A stretch of DNA of 64,000 nt, from NCBI RefSeq assembly GCF_007859755.1, contig NZ_SJPF01000004.1, positions 496,894 to 560,893 on the forward strand. The letters are read 5' to 3'. The notes below the pieces were generated by a model. That model made no database searches, had not been told where the DNA came from, and worked only from the letters and a program-made list of their open reading frames with translations. Source of the DNA: Blastopirellula retiformator (GTDB lineage: Bacteria; Planctomycetota; Planctomycetia; Pirellulales; Pirellulaceae). Each line of letters begins with the position of its first letter. Position 1 is the first letter of the stretch. Made by a program: the position numbers and the translations under genes. Below are positions 46,784 to 56,213 of the stretch, in pieces.

Positions 46784-47923
46784 ATGACGACCGCTCCGTA
46801 CGACGTACTGATCCTTGGCGCCGGCGGAGTCGGCAGTTCGGCTCTCTATCAGTTGGCCCAGCGGGGCGTCCGCGTGGCGGCGATCGATCGCTTTCAGCCG
46901 CCGCACATCCATGGCAGCTCGCACGGCGAAACCCGGATCATTCGCCAGGCCTACTTCGAGCATCCCAGCTATGTGCCGCTTCTGCAGCGCAGTTACGAGT
47001 TGTGGCGAGAACTAGAAGCGGCCTCCGATCGCTCGCTCTACCATGAGACTGGCCTTCTCGAAATCGGCCCTGCCGATGGCGTCGTCTTGCCAGGCGTGGT
47101 GCGCGCCGCCGAGCAATTCCAGCTGGAGATTGACCGCCTGACTCCGGCCGAAGCGGCGGGGCAGTTTCCGCAGTTCGTCTTTCCGGTCGATCACTGGATT
47201 GTCTTCGAACGTCGCGCCGGCTATTTGCTGGTCGAGGACTGCGTCTCCACGTTTCTCGACCTGGCGCAACAGCATGGCGCCGATCTGATCGCCGACACCG
47301 AGGTCTTCGCTTGGCGTCGCGACGGCAATGGATTTTGCGTCTCGACTTCTCGCGGCGAGTACCGTACGGCCAAGCTGATTTTGGCAGGCGGCGCCGGCGC
47401 GACGCAGCTTTGCGCGGAGCTAAAGGTTCCGCTCCGAATCCTGCGCAAGCATCTGCACTGGTACGCGATTGACGACGCACGACTACGTGAGAGCGACGGT
47501 TGCCCTTGCTACTTCTTCGAGTCGGCCGGCTCCTACTTTTATGGCTTTCCCGAGATCGTCGCCGGCGGCGGATTGAAAGGCGCCGAGCATAGCGGCGGGG
47601 ACGAGCTGAAGTCCCCCTGGGACTACGATCATGCAGCCGACGAAATCGATCAGCAGCGAATCGAAGCGTTTTTTGGACGGTCGATCCCCGGCGTCTCCCG
47701 CAAGTCGCTCCGTCATGAGACCTGCCTGTACACGGTGACGCCTGACGAGAACTTTCTGCTCGGTCTCTGGCCCGGCGAAGATCGCGTGGCGGTGGCGGCG
47801 GGGCTGTCTGGGCATGGCTTTAAGTTTGCGGCGGTGCTGGGAGAAGCGCTCGCCGATCTGATCGTGACGGGGCAAAGCCTGTTGCCGCTAGAATTTCTGG
47901 CGCCGGATCGCTTCGCACGATAA
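46784..47923 (+). CDS. solA: Monomeric sarcosine / N-methyl-L-tryptophan oxidase family flavoenzyme
   Basis: 379 residues. FAD Rossmann motif GAGGVGSS (11-18), the conserved HGSSHGETRIIRQAY, and Cys314 in ETCLYTVTPDENF, the position that holds FAD covalently in MSOX and SolA. It oxidises an N-methyl amino acid with oxygen, releasing formaldehyde and hydrogen peroxide. The true substrate is not fixed by sequence, so the symbol is a family label. Starts nine bases after the previous stop. Confidence 0.88.
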   Translation: MTTAPYDVLILGAGGVGSSALYQLAQRGVRVAAIDRFQPPHIHGSSHGETRIIRQAYFEHPSYVPLLQRSYELWRELEAASDRSLYHETGLLEIGPADGVVLPGVVRAAEQFQLEIDRLTPAEAAGQFPQFVFPVDHWIVFERRAGYLLVEDCVSTFLDLAQQHGADLIADTEVFAWRRDGNGFCVSTSRGEYRTAKLILAGGAGATQLCAELKVPLRILRKHLHWYAIDDARLRESDGCPCYFFESAGSYFYGFPEIVAGGGLKGAEHSGGDELKSPWDYDHAADEIDQQRIEAFFGRSIPGVSRKSLRHETCLYTVTPDENFLLGLWPGEDRVAVAAGLSGHGFKFAAVLGEALADLIVTGQSLLPLEFLAPDRFAR

Positions 47924-48059
47924 TTCCCCGGACAAAAGCGGCTCTATATTCTTCCCCAGATACGCTCGATCGCGACCTATACTTTCGCGCTTGCGTTTGC
48001 GCCAAGAATGCGCAATCGCTACTTTCGATTCGATCCGCGTACCTTGTATTGCCTGAACC

Positions 48060-49697
48060 ATGAACGGTCTCCTCGACAACCCGCAAGTCCAGTATTGGCG
48101 CAAGACAGTCCTCGAGAAGAAGTGGCTGATCATCGCCCCAATGATCGCCGGCGGACTGTTCGCCATGGTCTTCGCCTTGCTGCAGCCCAAGCTCTGGAGC
48201 GCCGCGCAAACGCTGGTCGTCCGTGATGCGGCGATTGGTCAGCTCGACAACCAAGGTCGCTTCAGCACGATCGACGATATGCAGATCGCGCAAGAGACGA
48301 TCGTCCAGGCGACCCGCAGCACCCCCGTGGTGAAGAAGACGCTGGAAACGGTCGGCCCCACCCGCGCCAGCAGCGACTTCCCCTCGCTCGACGATATTGA
48401 TACGCTCCGCGATCGCATCGCTATTGCGCCCCCCAATGGCGCCGAGTTCGGCACGACCGAAGTCTTGATTCTGTCGGTCGAAGGAACCAGTCGCGACCGC
48501 GCCGCCAAGCTGGCGTCGGTCTTGAGCCAAGAGTTGCAATCGGCCCTGCGGCGGATCCGCAACAGCAAAGCGGCCAGTGTGATCGCGGAACTTCAGCGGG
48601 CCGTGGAACTGGCGCAGGGGGACCTGAACGACTCAACCGCCAAGCTGGAAGCGTTCGAGCGAACCGTCGGCAGCGACCTGGGAGAACTCCGCAGCCTGAA
48701 CGAAACCGCCTCGACCGACGGCAAGCTGCAAGCGACGAATCGTCAGATCACTGACGAGTTGCGCCAAGCCGAGTCGAAACGGGACATGCTCCGTGAGTTG
48801 CTGCAACTGCTGGCCGATTCCAAAGACAATCCCAATAAGCTGCTCGCCGCTCCTAATCAACTGCTGTCGGCCCAACCGGCGCTCCAGCGGCTGAAAGACG
48901 GCCTGGTCGACGCCCAACTTAACAAGTCAAGACTGCTTGGCCGCATGAACCCCGACCACCCGCAAGTTCGGGCGGCGGTCGCGGCGGAAAAGGAGGTTCG
49001 GGAGAACCTGTTGGACGAACTGGCGCACGCGAACATCGCCGTCGACAACGAACTGCGGGTCAACCAGGCGCTGATCGCTTCGCTGACGAAGCAAGAGCAA
49101 GAAGTCCTTGGCAAGCTGGGCGGCATCGCCGGCATGCGAGCTCAATACAACAACCTGGCCTCGAACGTGCAGGAACGTCTGCAGAACCTGGCGACCGCGC
49201 AAAAGCAACTGAGCGACGCCAAGGCGAACTTGCTGGGCGCCGAATCGACAAGCCTGATCACGCTGGTCGACTCACCGGTGGTTGGCGCCTATCCTGTCGG
49301 CCCAGGTCGCAAGCTGATTGTGGCGGCCGGAGTTGCCGGCGGACTGCTCATTGGCGTCGGCCTATTGGTGCTGACTTCGCCTGGTCCGGTGCAATTCGGG
49401 CGGCGACTTAGCGACAAGCTGTGGGGGAAACGCGCCAGCGATCATCCCGATGGCCCCGCCGCCATCGTGCAACCTGGCGGCCGCCGCGCAGCCGATCCAC
49501 CAGCGCCGTCGCCCCAGCCACAAGCGAGTGGGCGCGAACGCCGATCGGGACGGGGACGTCGCGCCAGCGACTATTCGCCGACCGACGGTCCGCCGGAAGG
49601 CCAACCCGATCGCCGTGGTGGAGGCGCACCGATTCCGCCGCTGCCCGATACCGGGGCCAGTCCGCCGATGAGCGACAATCCAACTTCGGCGCAATAG
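48060..49697 (+). CDS. Wzz/GumC-like chain-length determinant protein
   Basis: 545 residues. Two membrane helices, at about 23-43 and about 420-441, enclose a large periplasmic region with long coiled coil (about 170-390). This is the polysaccharide co-polymerase layout. After the second helix a basic Pro/Arg/Ala-rich tail (about 460-545) contains no Walker motif, so there is no fused BY-kinase. A beta-rich segment after helix 1 (SAAQTLVVRDAAIG) matches the Wzz domain. No wzx or wzy is in the window. The stop codon is followed at once by repeat copy B. Confidence 0.82.
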   Translation: MNGLLDNPQVQYWRKTVLEKKWLIIAPMIAGGLFAMVFALLQPKLWSAAQTLVVRDAAIGQLDNQGRFSTIDDMQIAQETIVQATRSTPVVKKTLETVGPTRASSDFPSLDDIDTLRDRIAIAPPNGAEFGTTEVLILSVEGTSRDRAAKLASVLSQELQSALRRIRNSKAASVIAELQRAVELAQGDLNDSTAKLEAFERTVGSDLGELRSLNETASTDGKLQATNRQITDELRQAESKRDMLRELLQLLADSKDNPNKLLAAPNQLLSAQPALQRLKDGLVDAQLNKSRLLGRMNPDHPQVRAAVAAEKEVRENLLDELAHANIAVDNELRVNQALIASLTKQEQEVLGKLGGIAGMRAQYNNLASNVQERLQNLATAQKQLSDAKANLLGAESTSLITLVDSPVVGAYPVGPGRKLIVAAGVAGGLLIGVGLLVLTSPGPVQFGRRLSDKLWGKRASDHPDGPAAIVQPGGRRAADPPAPSPQPQASGRERRSGRGRRASDYSPTDGPPEGQPDRRGGGAPIPPLPDTGASPPMSDNPTSAQ

Positions 49698-49858
49698 CCT
49701 GTTAGCTGCCTGTTGAAAAATGCCCTCGTGGCATTTTCCAACCTCGCCAGGCTCAGAGCATCGCTCTTCGCGGCTCGCAAAATAACGACTTACGTCGCTA
49801 TTTTGGGATCGCATCCCTGCGATCCAGCAGCCCGTTGAGAAAATCAACGGACTGTTAG
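49698..49858 (-). repeat. Five-hairpin dispersed repeat, copy B (opposite orientation)
   Basis: Same element as copy A on the other strand. Stem 1 reads CAGTCCGTTGA/TCAACGGGCTG, so one arm changed from the other copies while pairing is kept by wobble. Stem 4 keeps AGAGC/GCTCT with a different loop. It fills the gap between convergent genes: the plus-strand stop (49695-49697) abuts it, and its other end (CTAACAG on the minus strand) contains the TAA stop of the 49855 gene. Confidence 0.88.
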
Positions 49859-50112
49859 AGCTGAGCGCCGAACTTGGCGCCAAATAGCCCCGAGGTCAGA
49901 AAAGCGACCAAGGCGGCAAAGCTAACCGGCGCCTGCACATGGAACTGCCACAGCGTGGCGACCGAAACGTCGTCGGCAGCCAGATAGAACGCCAAAATCG
50001 CCCCAATCGGCGCCGTCAGTACCGCGGTAAGCAACCCATAGGTGACCGCGTTGGTGAGATTAAACTGGGGATCGCCTGTCTTGTCGGGCGTCCGTGCGAC
50101 CTTGGTGTTCAT
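49855..50112 (-). CDS. Small two-helix membrane protein
   Basis: 85 residues. Two membrane segments at about 24-46 and 61-82, with a short soluble start rich in Lys and Thr. No recognised family. Its TAA stop codon lies inside repeat copy B, so the element supplies the end of the gene. Nothing further can be said of function. Confidence 0.6.
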   Translation of the reverse strand: MNTKVARTPDKTGDPQFNLTNAVTYGLLTAVLTAPIGAILAFYLAADDVSVATLWQFHVQAPVSFAALVAFLTSGLFGAKFGAQL

Positions 50113-50346
50113 GAAGTCTTGGCGACTTGCGGTCGCCCCTCGCTAGCAGACGAGATGAGCCACGGTCGATCCATGACCGTTTGTAATACAACGTACGGTC
50201 GCAACCTGAGGGCGTTTCACACGCACCGCCAATTTCTTGGAAATTCCCCGTCGGCCCGTTTTCGGCTGCGGCCGATGACGGCAACGCCACTAATACTATT
50301 GGCAGATCGCAAGAGAATCGTGCGCACCAAAGATGAAGTTCCAGAT

Positions 50347-51453
50347 TTAGCGGCGATCTGCAGTCGCGTGGCGCGGATCGAGCTCTTCCGAGAAGCCGAC
50401 GAACAATCGCTCTAGCGCCAATCGCCCACGATCATCGTGAGAGTGCGTCCCTTTCAGCGAGAGGTCAAGCTTCAGCAACTGCTGGAATAATCGCCCGGCC
50501 CGGATACTTCCCAGACGCTTCACCCGCTGCTGCGCTTCGTCGAGCGCCTTCGGCCAGTTCGGAAACCCAGCGTCGGCCAGGGCGTTTCGTAGCGACTTCG
50601 ACTCGCCGTTCCGTTGGGCTCGCTGATAGATTCGGGCCGCCGCCGCATATCGACGCAGCGACCAGGCGATCTGCCCGTACAGCTTTTGCGGCCGCTCTCC
50701 CATCGAGAACAGCTTATCCAGGTCTTCCAACACGCTGGCGGTCCGCCCTTCGACCGCCGCGTCGACCAAGTCCCAGATCGCCTTCATCCGCCACCCGCCG
50801 ACAACGTCGCGGACCAGGTTAGCCGAGACCTTGCCGTTCGGCTCGACATACAGCGATAGTCGCGCCAGATCCTGATCGATCAGTCCCAGTTCTGGACCGA
50901 TCAGTTCAACCATCATTTCGGCGGCGTCTCGCTCGAGCTTGATCTGGTGCGTCTTCTTCGCCCACTTGATCATCCAGTCGTGCAAGGCCTTGGCGTCGGG
51001 GACGCTCCGCTTGCCTGACTTTTTCTCGGGCAGATTGCAGTCGACCTGCAGACCAGTGGCGTCGAGCTTTTTGAACAACTTGGTGCTCTTCGGCCAGTTT
51101 TCGACGACCAACACCAGCACACCGCTACGCTTTGGCTTTTCGACGTACTTTTCGAGTTCGGCCCGATAGCGACTGACGAAGTCGTCCGCTCCGTCCAAGA
51201 TCACCAGCCGGCGACTGCCCCCGCCAAACAGGCTGACCGTGCCGACTTCGTCAATGACATCCCGCCACGCCGCGGTCTTCCCTTCTAGCCGCGCGACCGG
51301 CACATCCTCTTCATCACCGCCAACGACCACATGACGGATCTGTCGCAAGGCCAAGCGGGCGAGTATCGCTTCGCGGCCATAGACAACGGCCACGCCCGGC
51401 ACTTCGCCGGTCGCATCATCGAGATAATCAAAACAGTGAACGGTTTGCGACAT
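50347..51453 (-). CDS. holA: DNA polymerase III delta subunit
   Basis: 368 residues. The order of domains fits HolA: a beta-clamp-interacting N-terminus, an AAA+-like fold without Walker motifs (typical of delta), a lid, and the helical C-terminal collar (about 215-340, e.g. LDKLFSMGERPQKLYGQIAW). It opens the sliding clamp as part of the clamp loader. Weakly conserved protein family, so the call rests on pattern and length. Confidence 0.85.
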   Translation of the reverse strand: MSQTVHCFDYLDDATGEVPGVAVVYGREAILARLALRQIRHVVVGGDEEDVPVARLEGKTAAWRDVIDEVGTVSLFGGGSRRLVILDGADDFVSRYRAELEKYVEKPKRSGVLVLVVENWPKSTKLFKKLDATGLQVDCNLPEKKSGKRSVPDAKALHDWMIKWAKKTHQIKLERDAAEMMVELIGPELGLIDQDLARLSLYVEPNGKVSANLVRDVVGGWRMKAIWDLVDAAVEGRTASVLEDLDKLFSMGERPQKLYGQIAWSLRRYAAAARIYQRAQRNGESKSLRNALADAGFPNWPKALDEAQQRVKRLGSIRAGRLFQQLLKLDLSLKGTHSHDDRGRLALERLFVGFSEELDPRHATADRR

Positions 51454-51508
51454 GCCGAACAGGGGAACAGCGGCCGAAGAATCAGAACCGCTGTAGCCTA
51501 CCCGGCAG

Positions 51509-53272
51509 CTACCGAATTGTCACGGGTAGAGACGCCTGATTGGGGGACGAGGAGACCGGCTTGATCGACCGGATCTTGCCTTGCGGCGTCAGCCCGTCGT
51601 TGGCTATCGGCCGGGTAATCTTCGCTTCGTGGCGATTTCCGGCGGCGTCAGTGGCGACCAGTTTCAGATAGATGTCGGCCGGCACATCCGGCGTAATTCG
51701 CCAGGCGAAGTGACGATCGTTCGGCAGATTCTCGGCGACCGGCTTCCAGGGCCCATTGGGCGAGCCGGCGTAGTAAATCGAAATCGGATTCTCGCTCAGC
51801 GCCCGATCGTCCGCCTCCCATTCGATATCGAGCTGACCAACCCGGGCGCCTTGGCCGTAGACGACGTTGGCGATCTTGGCGTTCGGCGGGGTCTCATCGA
51901 CGACGATCCAGATATCGGCCAGCGAACCCGCTTGCGGACGCCGCCCGGTCAGGCCGTTGCCCCCTTCGACCACGACGCGAAAGCCATACGTCCCTTCTGA
52001 TTGGACCTGCACTTCGATCGGGCTGGTCTGGTCCGGGTCAATGCCGCCCGGTTCCCAGCTTCGGCCGCCATCTTTGGTCAGCCAAAGTTCGACCTGGCCA
52101 ATGCCCGAGGGGCCGACCGCATCGACGCTATAGTTAAGCTCGAACTTCTTGAAGTTGATGTACTCGGGCGTCACGCCAGGGGGCAAGTCGAGATTCACCT
52201 CAGGACGTTTCGGCCCAGCCACCGGCGGTTGAACGGCACTGTCGACCGGTTTCGACGCCGCGGGAGGAGTCGGCCCCGCCGAGTATTGCGAGTAGGTGGA
52301 ATAACGGGAGTTGTTCGCCGCGGCCGGGGTCGACGCCGGTTGGGCCGATGGAGTCGCCATTGGCGTTCCGCTTGGCGGAGTCGCATTGTTGGCGGCGGTC
52401 GCCGATGGCGTCGCAGCCGGCGGAGCGCCAGGGACGCGGTTGTCGGCAGGCCAGGGAACCGAGGCCGGTTTCTGCGCGTCACGGCGGCGGAACGGATCTT
52501 GCGGACCGCCGGCATTGGGAGCCCCGCGATAGATGTCGCCATCGGGCACGGGACGTTGTGAGTTGACGCTCCCCCATTGCGGACGCGTCGCGACCAGCGG
52601 AACGGTCGTCGTCTGCTGAGCGCTGGCGACATTGCCGGCCCGGTCGTGCGCCTCGAAACGAACCAGCATGTATCGCGTGGTCGCATGCGGCGCCCAACGC
52701 GTTTCGCCGGCGATGACGTTGTTCTCGTTGTACGCCTTGGTCGCATCGACCGTCACATTGGTGAAGGGAGCGTCCGGCGCCGTTTGATACGACAGGTAAA
52801 TGTGCTCGGGATCGACCAGGGCGTCGCTGACCATCCAGCGGGCGATGATCTCGCCGCTGGGGAGCGGATTCAGCTCGAGCTTGACCGTCGGCAGTTCGGT
52901 ATCGACGCGGACCTTTAGTTCCGGCTTCTGCTCACTGACCGACAGCTTGCCGTCGCGCGTCATCGTGCGAACCGAAAACCAATATTCGCCGTCGTTGTTG
53001 GTCTGAAAGACAAAGCGGTTGGCGGCGGGAGACTCGGCGCGATACTGCGACCAATTGATCCCTTGATCGTTGGAGACCATCAGGTGAACTTCCACCGGCG
53101 GATTCGGTCCGTCTTGCTTCACCTGGAAGGGGATCGCGAACTCACGCTGACGCGTCTCCATCACTTCCAACGCCGACGGACCGGTAGGTCGAGCCTGTTG
53201 GGCGAACAGGCCTAGCGGGCAACCAAGTAGCCCGACCAATCCCAGCGACAAATAGCGAATGATGGTAGTCAA
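51509..53272 (-). CDS. Secreted multi-domain beta-rich protein
   Basis: 587 residues with signal peptide about 1-25 (ending GLFAQQ). N-terminal part (about 35-225) and C-terminal part (about 365-580) each contain Ig/fibronectin-like beta strands, such as VEVHLMVSNDQGINWSQY and VELWLTKDGGRSWEPGG, which look alike. A Pro/Ala/Thr-rich linker (about 235-350) joins them. No catalytic motif. Upstream of holA, 55 bp away on the same strand. Probably a structural or adhesive surface protein. Confidence 0.65.
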   Translation of the reverse strand: MTTIIRYLSLGLVGLLGCPLGLFAQQARPTGPSALEVMETRQREFAIPFQVKQDGPNPPVEVHLMVSNDQGINWSQYRAESPAANRFVFQTNNDGEYWFSVRTMTRDGKLSVSEQKPELKVRVDTELPTVKLELNPLPSGEIIARWMVSDALVDPEHIYLSYQTAPDAPFTNVTVDATKAYNENNVIAGETRWAPHATTRYMLVRFEAHDRAGNVASAQQTTTVPLVATRPQWGSVNSQRPVPDGDIYRGAPNAGGPQDPFRRRDAQKPASVPWPADNRVPGAPPAATPSATAANNATPPSGTPMATPSAQPASTPAAANNSRYSTYSQYSAGPTPPAASKPVDSAVQPPVAGPKRPEVNLDLPPGVTPEYINFKKFELNYSVDAVGPSGIGQVELWLTKDGGRSWEPGGIDPDQTSPIEVQVQSEGTYGFRVVVEGGNGLTGRRPQAGSLADIWIVVDETPPNAKIANVVYGQGARVGQLDIEWEADDRALSENPISIYYAGSPNGPWKPVAENLPNDRHFAWRITPDVPADIYLKLVATDAAGNRHEAKITRPIANDGLTPQGKIRSIKPVSSSPNQASLPVTIR

Positions 53273-53529
53273 TGTAAGTAGCTGCCCTGACGACGTCTGC
53301 AGAAAGTCAACGACGGTTGTTCGTTACTATCGGACGATTAGGAAATGTCGCTGGAGATAGCAGCCCTGTTTGGTCCCGTTAGCGAACCATGGAAGACTTT
53401 GCCGACGGCGCAGAGTTTGTCCGTCCTAGGGGTGCTGCCGGTATTGCCCCCAACTGTCGACTTCTATCGCTAGTCGAATCTCGCCCAGTCGGACGCCGCC
53501 CCGCAACCGGCCAGGTTTATCAGACGCGA

Positions 53530-54492
53530 TCACGGCGTCGTCAGCAGGTCCTGCAGTTCGGTATAGACCTCTTCTCTCCCGTCGCGGGTCGACATGTCGT
53601 GCATCAGTTGCTGACTTGTGTAGTCGGGCAGCAAGAAGACGTCCCCTCCCTGCATGACGACATTGCCGGTCAGGCTATTGGGCAAGGTTGCGGCGTTTTC
53701 GGGATCATTTTCGATCAGCAGCGAATCTCGATTGAGCAACAGATCGGTCGGCTCGATCCAATTGACTCCGGTTCCGTTCTTTTCAACTACCAACAGCACC
53801 GAATCGGGATCATCGGCGACATCGCCCCGTGAGACGCCGCCGTCATCGGGAAACAAGGTTTGCTTACCGCGAATCACGACAAACCGCGTGTCATAGTAGC
53901 CGCCGCTGCTGGAGTCGTCAAAACTGCGATAGACGCTCGGCATTTCGTAGACCAACTGCATGTTGGTCGGATCGTCCCACGGCAAACTCAGGTTGTACCG
54001 AGAGTAAATGTCGGAGTGCCCCAGAAATGGCAACAGCAGCACCCGCCACGAGTGCATCGGCTTCCCCTTGTCGTCGGTCGTGACCGCCGGCGGGAAAGCC
54101 CCATAAGTATCGTGATAGGCGTTCATCGCCTCGGCGATACGTTTGAGATTGTCGCGTGAGGCCTCGTTTTGCGTATTGCGGCGGGCTTGGCGGATCGCCG
54201 GAACCGCCACGCTGGCGACGCCGCCGCCGCAAATCGCCAAGCAAGCGAGCCCCGCAAACGAAAAGCCCAGGATCATCATGATCGTCGACAGCGGCATCCG
54301 GGCCTGATCGGTCTCGGCAGGGCGCCGCCGAGCGCCAGGTTTCACGACCTGCGCGACCGTCGGCCCGGTCGCAGCCAACTGCGGAATCGTAATCGTCTTG
54401 GCGCAAATGGCGCACGGGCCTGATTGGCCGGCGTAGCTTTCATCGATTTCCATTTGCGTCCCGCAGTGGGGACAAGTAAACGAGATCGGCAT
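53530..54492 (-). CDS. DUF1559 variant with N-terminal zinc ribbon
   Basis: 320 residues. Starts with a two-knuckle zinc ribbon (CPHC at about 8-11, CAIC at about 31-34) in place of a prepilin leader. A Pro/Ala-rich linker is followed by a membrane helix (about 70-95). The DUF1559 domain is recognisable in AIRQARRNTQNEASRDNLKRI, AMNAYHDTYGAFPPA and HSWRVLLLPF. So the usual pseudopilin N-terminus has been replaced by a cytoplasmic metal-binding module. Repeat copy C lies in the space upstream. Confidence 0.8.
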   Translation of the reverse strand: MPISFTCPHCGTQMEIDESYAGQSGPCAICAKTITIPQLAATGPTVAQVVKPGARRRPAETDQARMPLSTIMMILGFSFAGLACLAICGGGVASVAVPAIRQARRNTQNEASRDNLKRIAEAMNAYHDTYGAFPPAVTTDDKGKPMHSWRVLLLPFLGHSDIYSRYNLSLPWDDPTNMQLVYEMPSVYRSFDDSSSGGYYDTRFVVIRGKQTLFPDDGGVSRGDVADDPDSVLLVVEKNGTGVNWIEPTDLLLNRDSLLIENDPENAATLPNSLTGNVVMQGGDVFLLPDYTSQQLMHDMSTRDGREEVYTELQDLLTTP

Positions 54493-54557
54493 AGGGTAAG
54501 CATTCTGCGAGGGGGGCGTCGAACAGCGCCGATTATAGGCGTCCCTGGCGACGATCG

Positions 54558-54717
54558 CTAACAGTCCGTTGATTTTCTCGACGGACTGCGTGATCGCACG
54601 GATGCGATCCCAAAATAACGACGTAAGTCGTTATTTTGCGAGCCGCGAAGAGCTACGCTCTGAGCCTGGCGAGGTTGGAAAATGCCACGATGGCATTTTT
54701 CAACAGTCAGCTAACAG
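54558..54717 (+). repeat. Five-hairpin dispersed repeat, copy C
   Basis: Same orientation as copy A. Here stem 3 is perfect: AAAATAACGAC and GTCGTTATTTT around GTAA. Begins CTAACAGTCCGTTGA; the right end reads CAGCTAACAG and is five bases from the stop codon of the leftward eda gene. Begins 66 bases before the start of the 53530 gene (54492). Confidence 0.88.
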
Positions 54718-54721
54718 TCTG

Positions 54722-55372
54722 TCAATTTCTGGCTCGGAAGTCTTGCACGATCTGCACGTATTGGGCCGCCAAGTCGGCGATCCGCTGCATATCGCCGGTC
54801 GCGACCGCTTGCTTGTCAATCAAAGACCCACCCACGCCCAAAGCACAGGCGCCTGACGCCAGAAAGTCAGCCGCGGTCTGCAAATTGACGCCGCCGGTCG
54901 GCATTAGCTGGATGTAGGGCAGGGGACCATGCAGCGCCTTCAGGTACTTCGGCCCAGTAATCTCCGACGGAAAGATCTTCACCACGTCGGCCCCGGCCTG
55001 CCAGGCGGTCAGCACCTCGGTGGGCGTCAGCGCTCCAGGCAGGACCGCTTTACTGTAGCGCCGGCACAGCTCGATCGTCTCCAGGTTGATCGCCGGCGAG
55101 ACGATAAACTCGGCGCCCGCCAATATGGCCAGTCGGGCGGTCTCGGGATCCAAAACTGTCCCGGCGCCCAACACAATCTTCCCCCCCAGCCGGTCGGCGA
55201 CCGCTTCCAGCACCTGGTGCGCCTTGGGCACGGTGAAGGTCACCTCGATCGCATGAACGCCGCCGGCCAGCAGCGCTTCGGCGATATCGACGACCGCTTC
55301 GGGGCGATCTGCCCGCAGAACGGCGACAATTCCGCAATCGGTGATCCGCTGGACGGTGGTCGGTGCTGGCAT
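54722..55372 (-). CDS. eda: KDPG/KHG aldolase
   Basis: 216 residues from the ATG at 55372. A longer frame to 55804 has no family resemblance. Active-site Glu43 (IEVTF), Lys132 (VVKIFPSE) that forms the Schiff base, and LMPTGGVN phosphate region are intact. It splits 2-keto-3-deoxy-6-phosphogluconate to pyruvate and glyceraldehyde-3-phosphate, or the related 4-hydroxy-2-oxoglutarate. No edd is nearby. Divergent from the 55590 gene. Confidence 0.92.
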   Translation of the reverse strand: MPAPTTVQRITDCGIVAVLRADRPEAVVDIAEALLAGGVHAIEVTFTVPKAHQVLEAVADRLGGKIVLGAGTVLDPETARLAILAGAEFIVSPAINLETIELCRRYSKAVLPGALTPTEVLTAWQAGADVVKIFPSEITGPKYLKALHGPLPYIQLMPTGGVNLQTAADFLASGACALGVGGSLIDKQAVATGDMQRIADLAAQYVQIVQDFRARN

Positions 55373-55589
55373 GGCGGTGCGGTTCCCCCAGAAAGACGTT
55401 TGCTGACGCAGCGGAGGACGCCCAGACGACGGTTCCGCCCCATCGATGCGAAAAAAAGGTAAACTCAAGTGAGGCCAACTTTTAGGCAAAGCTTTGTCAA
55501 ACTGGCCAAACATGAGATAATACCAAAACCAGACGCCGCTCGGGCCGCGCGGTTGTTCTCCTCTCCACCCCGCGCTCGCTTGAAGAAGA

Positions 55590-55877
55590 ATGGACGCAGA
55601 AACGTTCTGGAACCTAGGACAGGGAATTGTGCTACTAGTGCTTTCACTCGTAGCACTGATACTAGCGTTCCAAATTATGAGAAGGTTTCGGGATCGCGCC
55701 GACGACGACCTGCCAGAGCAAGAAACACTGCTATCAAACTTCCGGGATTTGCATTCACGGGGTGCTCTTAGCGACGAGGAATTCCGAAAGATTAAGACGG
55801 ACATTTCGACGCAAATCCGTAACGCGGCAACAGATCCAAAAGATGAGCCGCAATCGGAAAAGCCAAAGGATGTCTGA
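55590..55877 (+). CDS. Small membrane protein with SHOCT-like tail
   Basis: 95 residues: one membrane helix (about 9-30) and a cytoplasmic helical hairpin. Its TLLSNFRDLHSRGALSDEEFRKIKT matches the SHOCT short-C-terminal pattern (L..L...G.LT..EF...K). Acidic tail. SHOCT domains often mark oligomerising membrane proteins; the role is unknown. Confidence 0.65.
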   Translation: MDAETFWNLGQGIVLLVLSLVALILAFQIMRRFRDRADDDLPEQETLLSNFRDLHSRGALSDEEFRKIKTDISTQIRNAATDPKDEPQSEKPKDV

Positions 55878-56213
55878 CTTTTTTGCGGTTATGTTCCGCA
55901 CAAACGTAACGATGCATCCGTACATCGAGTTGTTCAAGCCTGGGAGGCTGCTGGGTCGAAATCACAACTTGTCAGCGACAACGCGTGACTTCGAGCCCGG
56001 AATGTACGGACGCTTGAGATAGATTTACTAGAGAACGATAGCTCGACTCTCTGCGGACAAGGATGCCCCCCGGGCCCACGGCTTCACCGCCAACGGCCAA
56101 TCGAGCGACACCTGGGAGTTTGGAACTGAGTCGGCGAACATCGCCCTTTCGCCAATGACGCGACTATACGTCGCGCTCGGTTCAACTTGAGAAGCCGTAA
56201 AGGAGTTATGTGA
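55878..56213. other. Intergenic region before clpX
   Basis: No gene seen. A clear ribosome site AGGAG at 56201-56205 precedes the clpX ATG. The clpP gene, a frequent neighbour of clpX, is not here. Confidence 0.45.

Noticed and set aside
55373-55804. 144-residue N-terminal extension of KDPG aldolase
   Set aside because: It overlaps the divergent 55590 gene, has no family resemblance and is low complexity; the ATG at 55372 gives the normal length.
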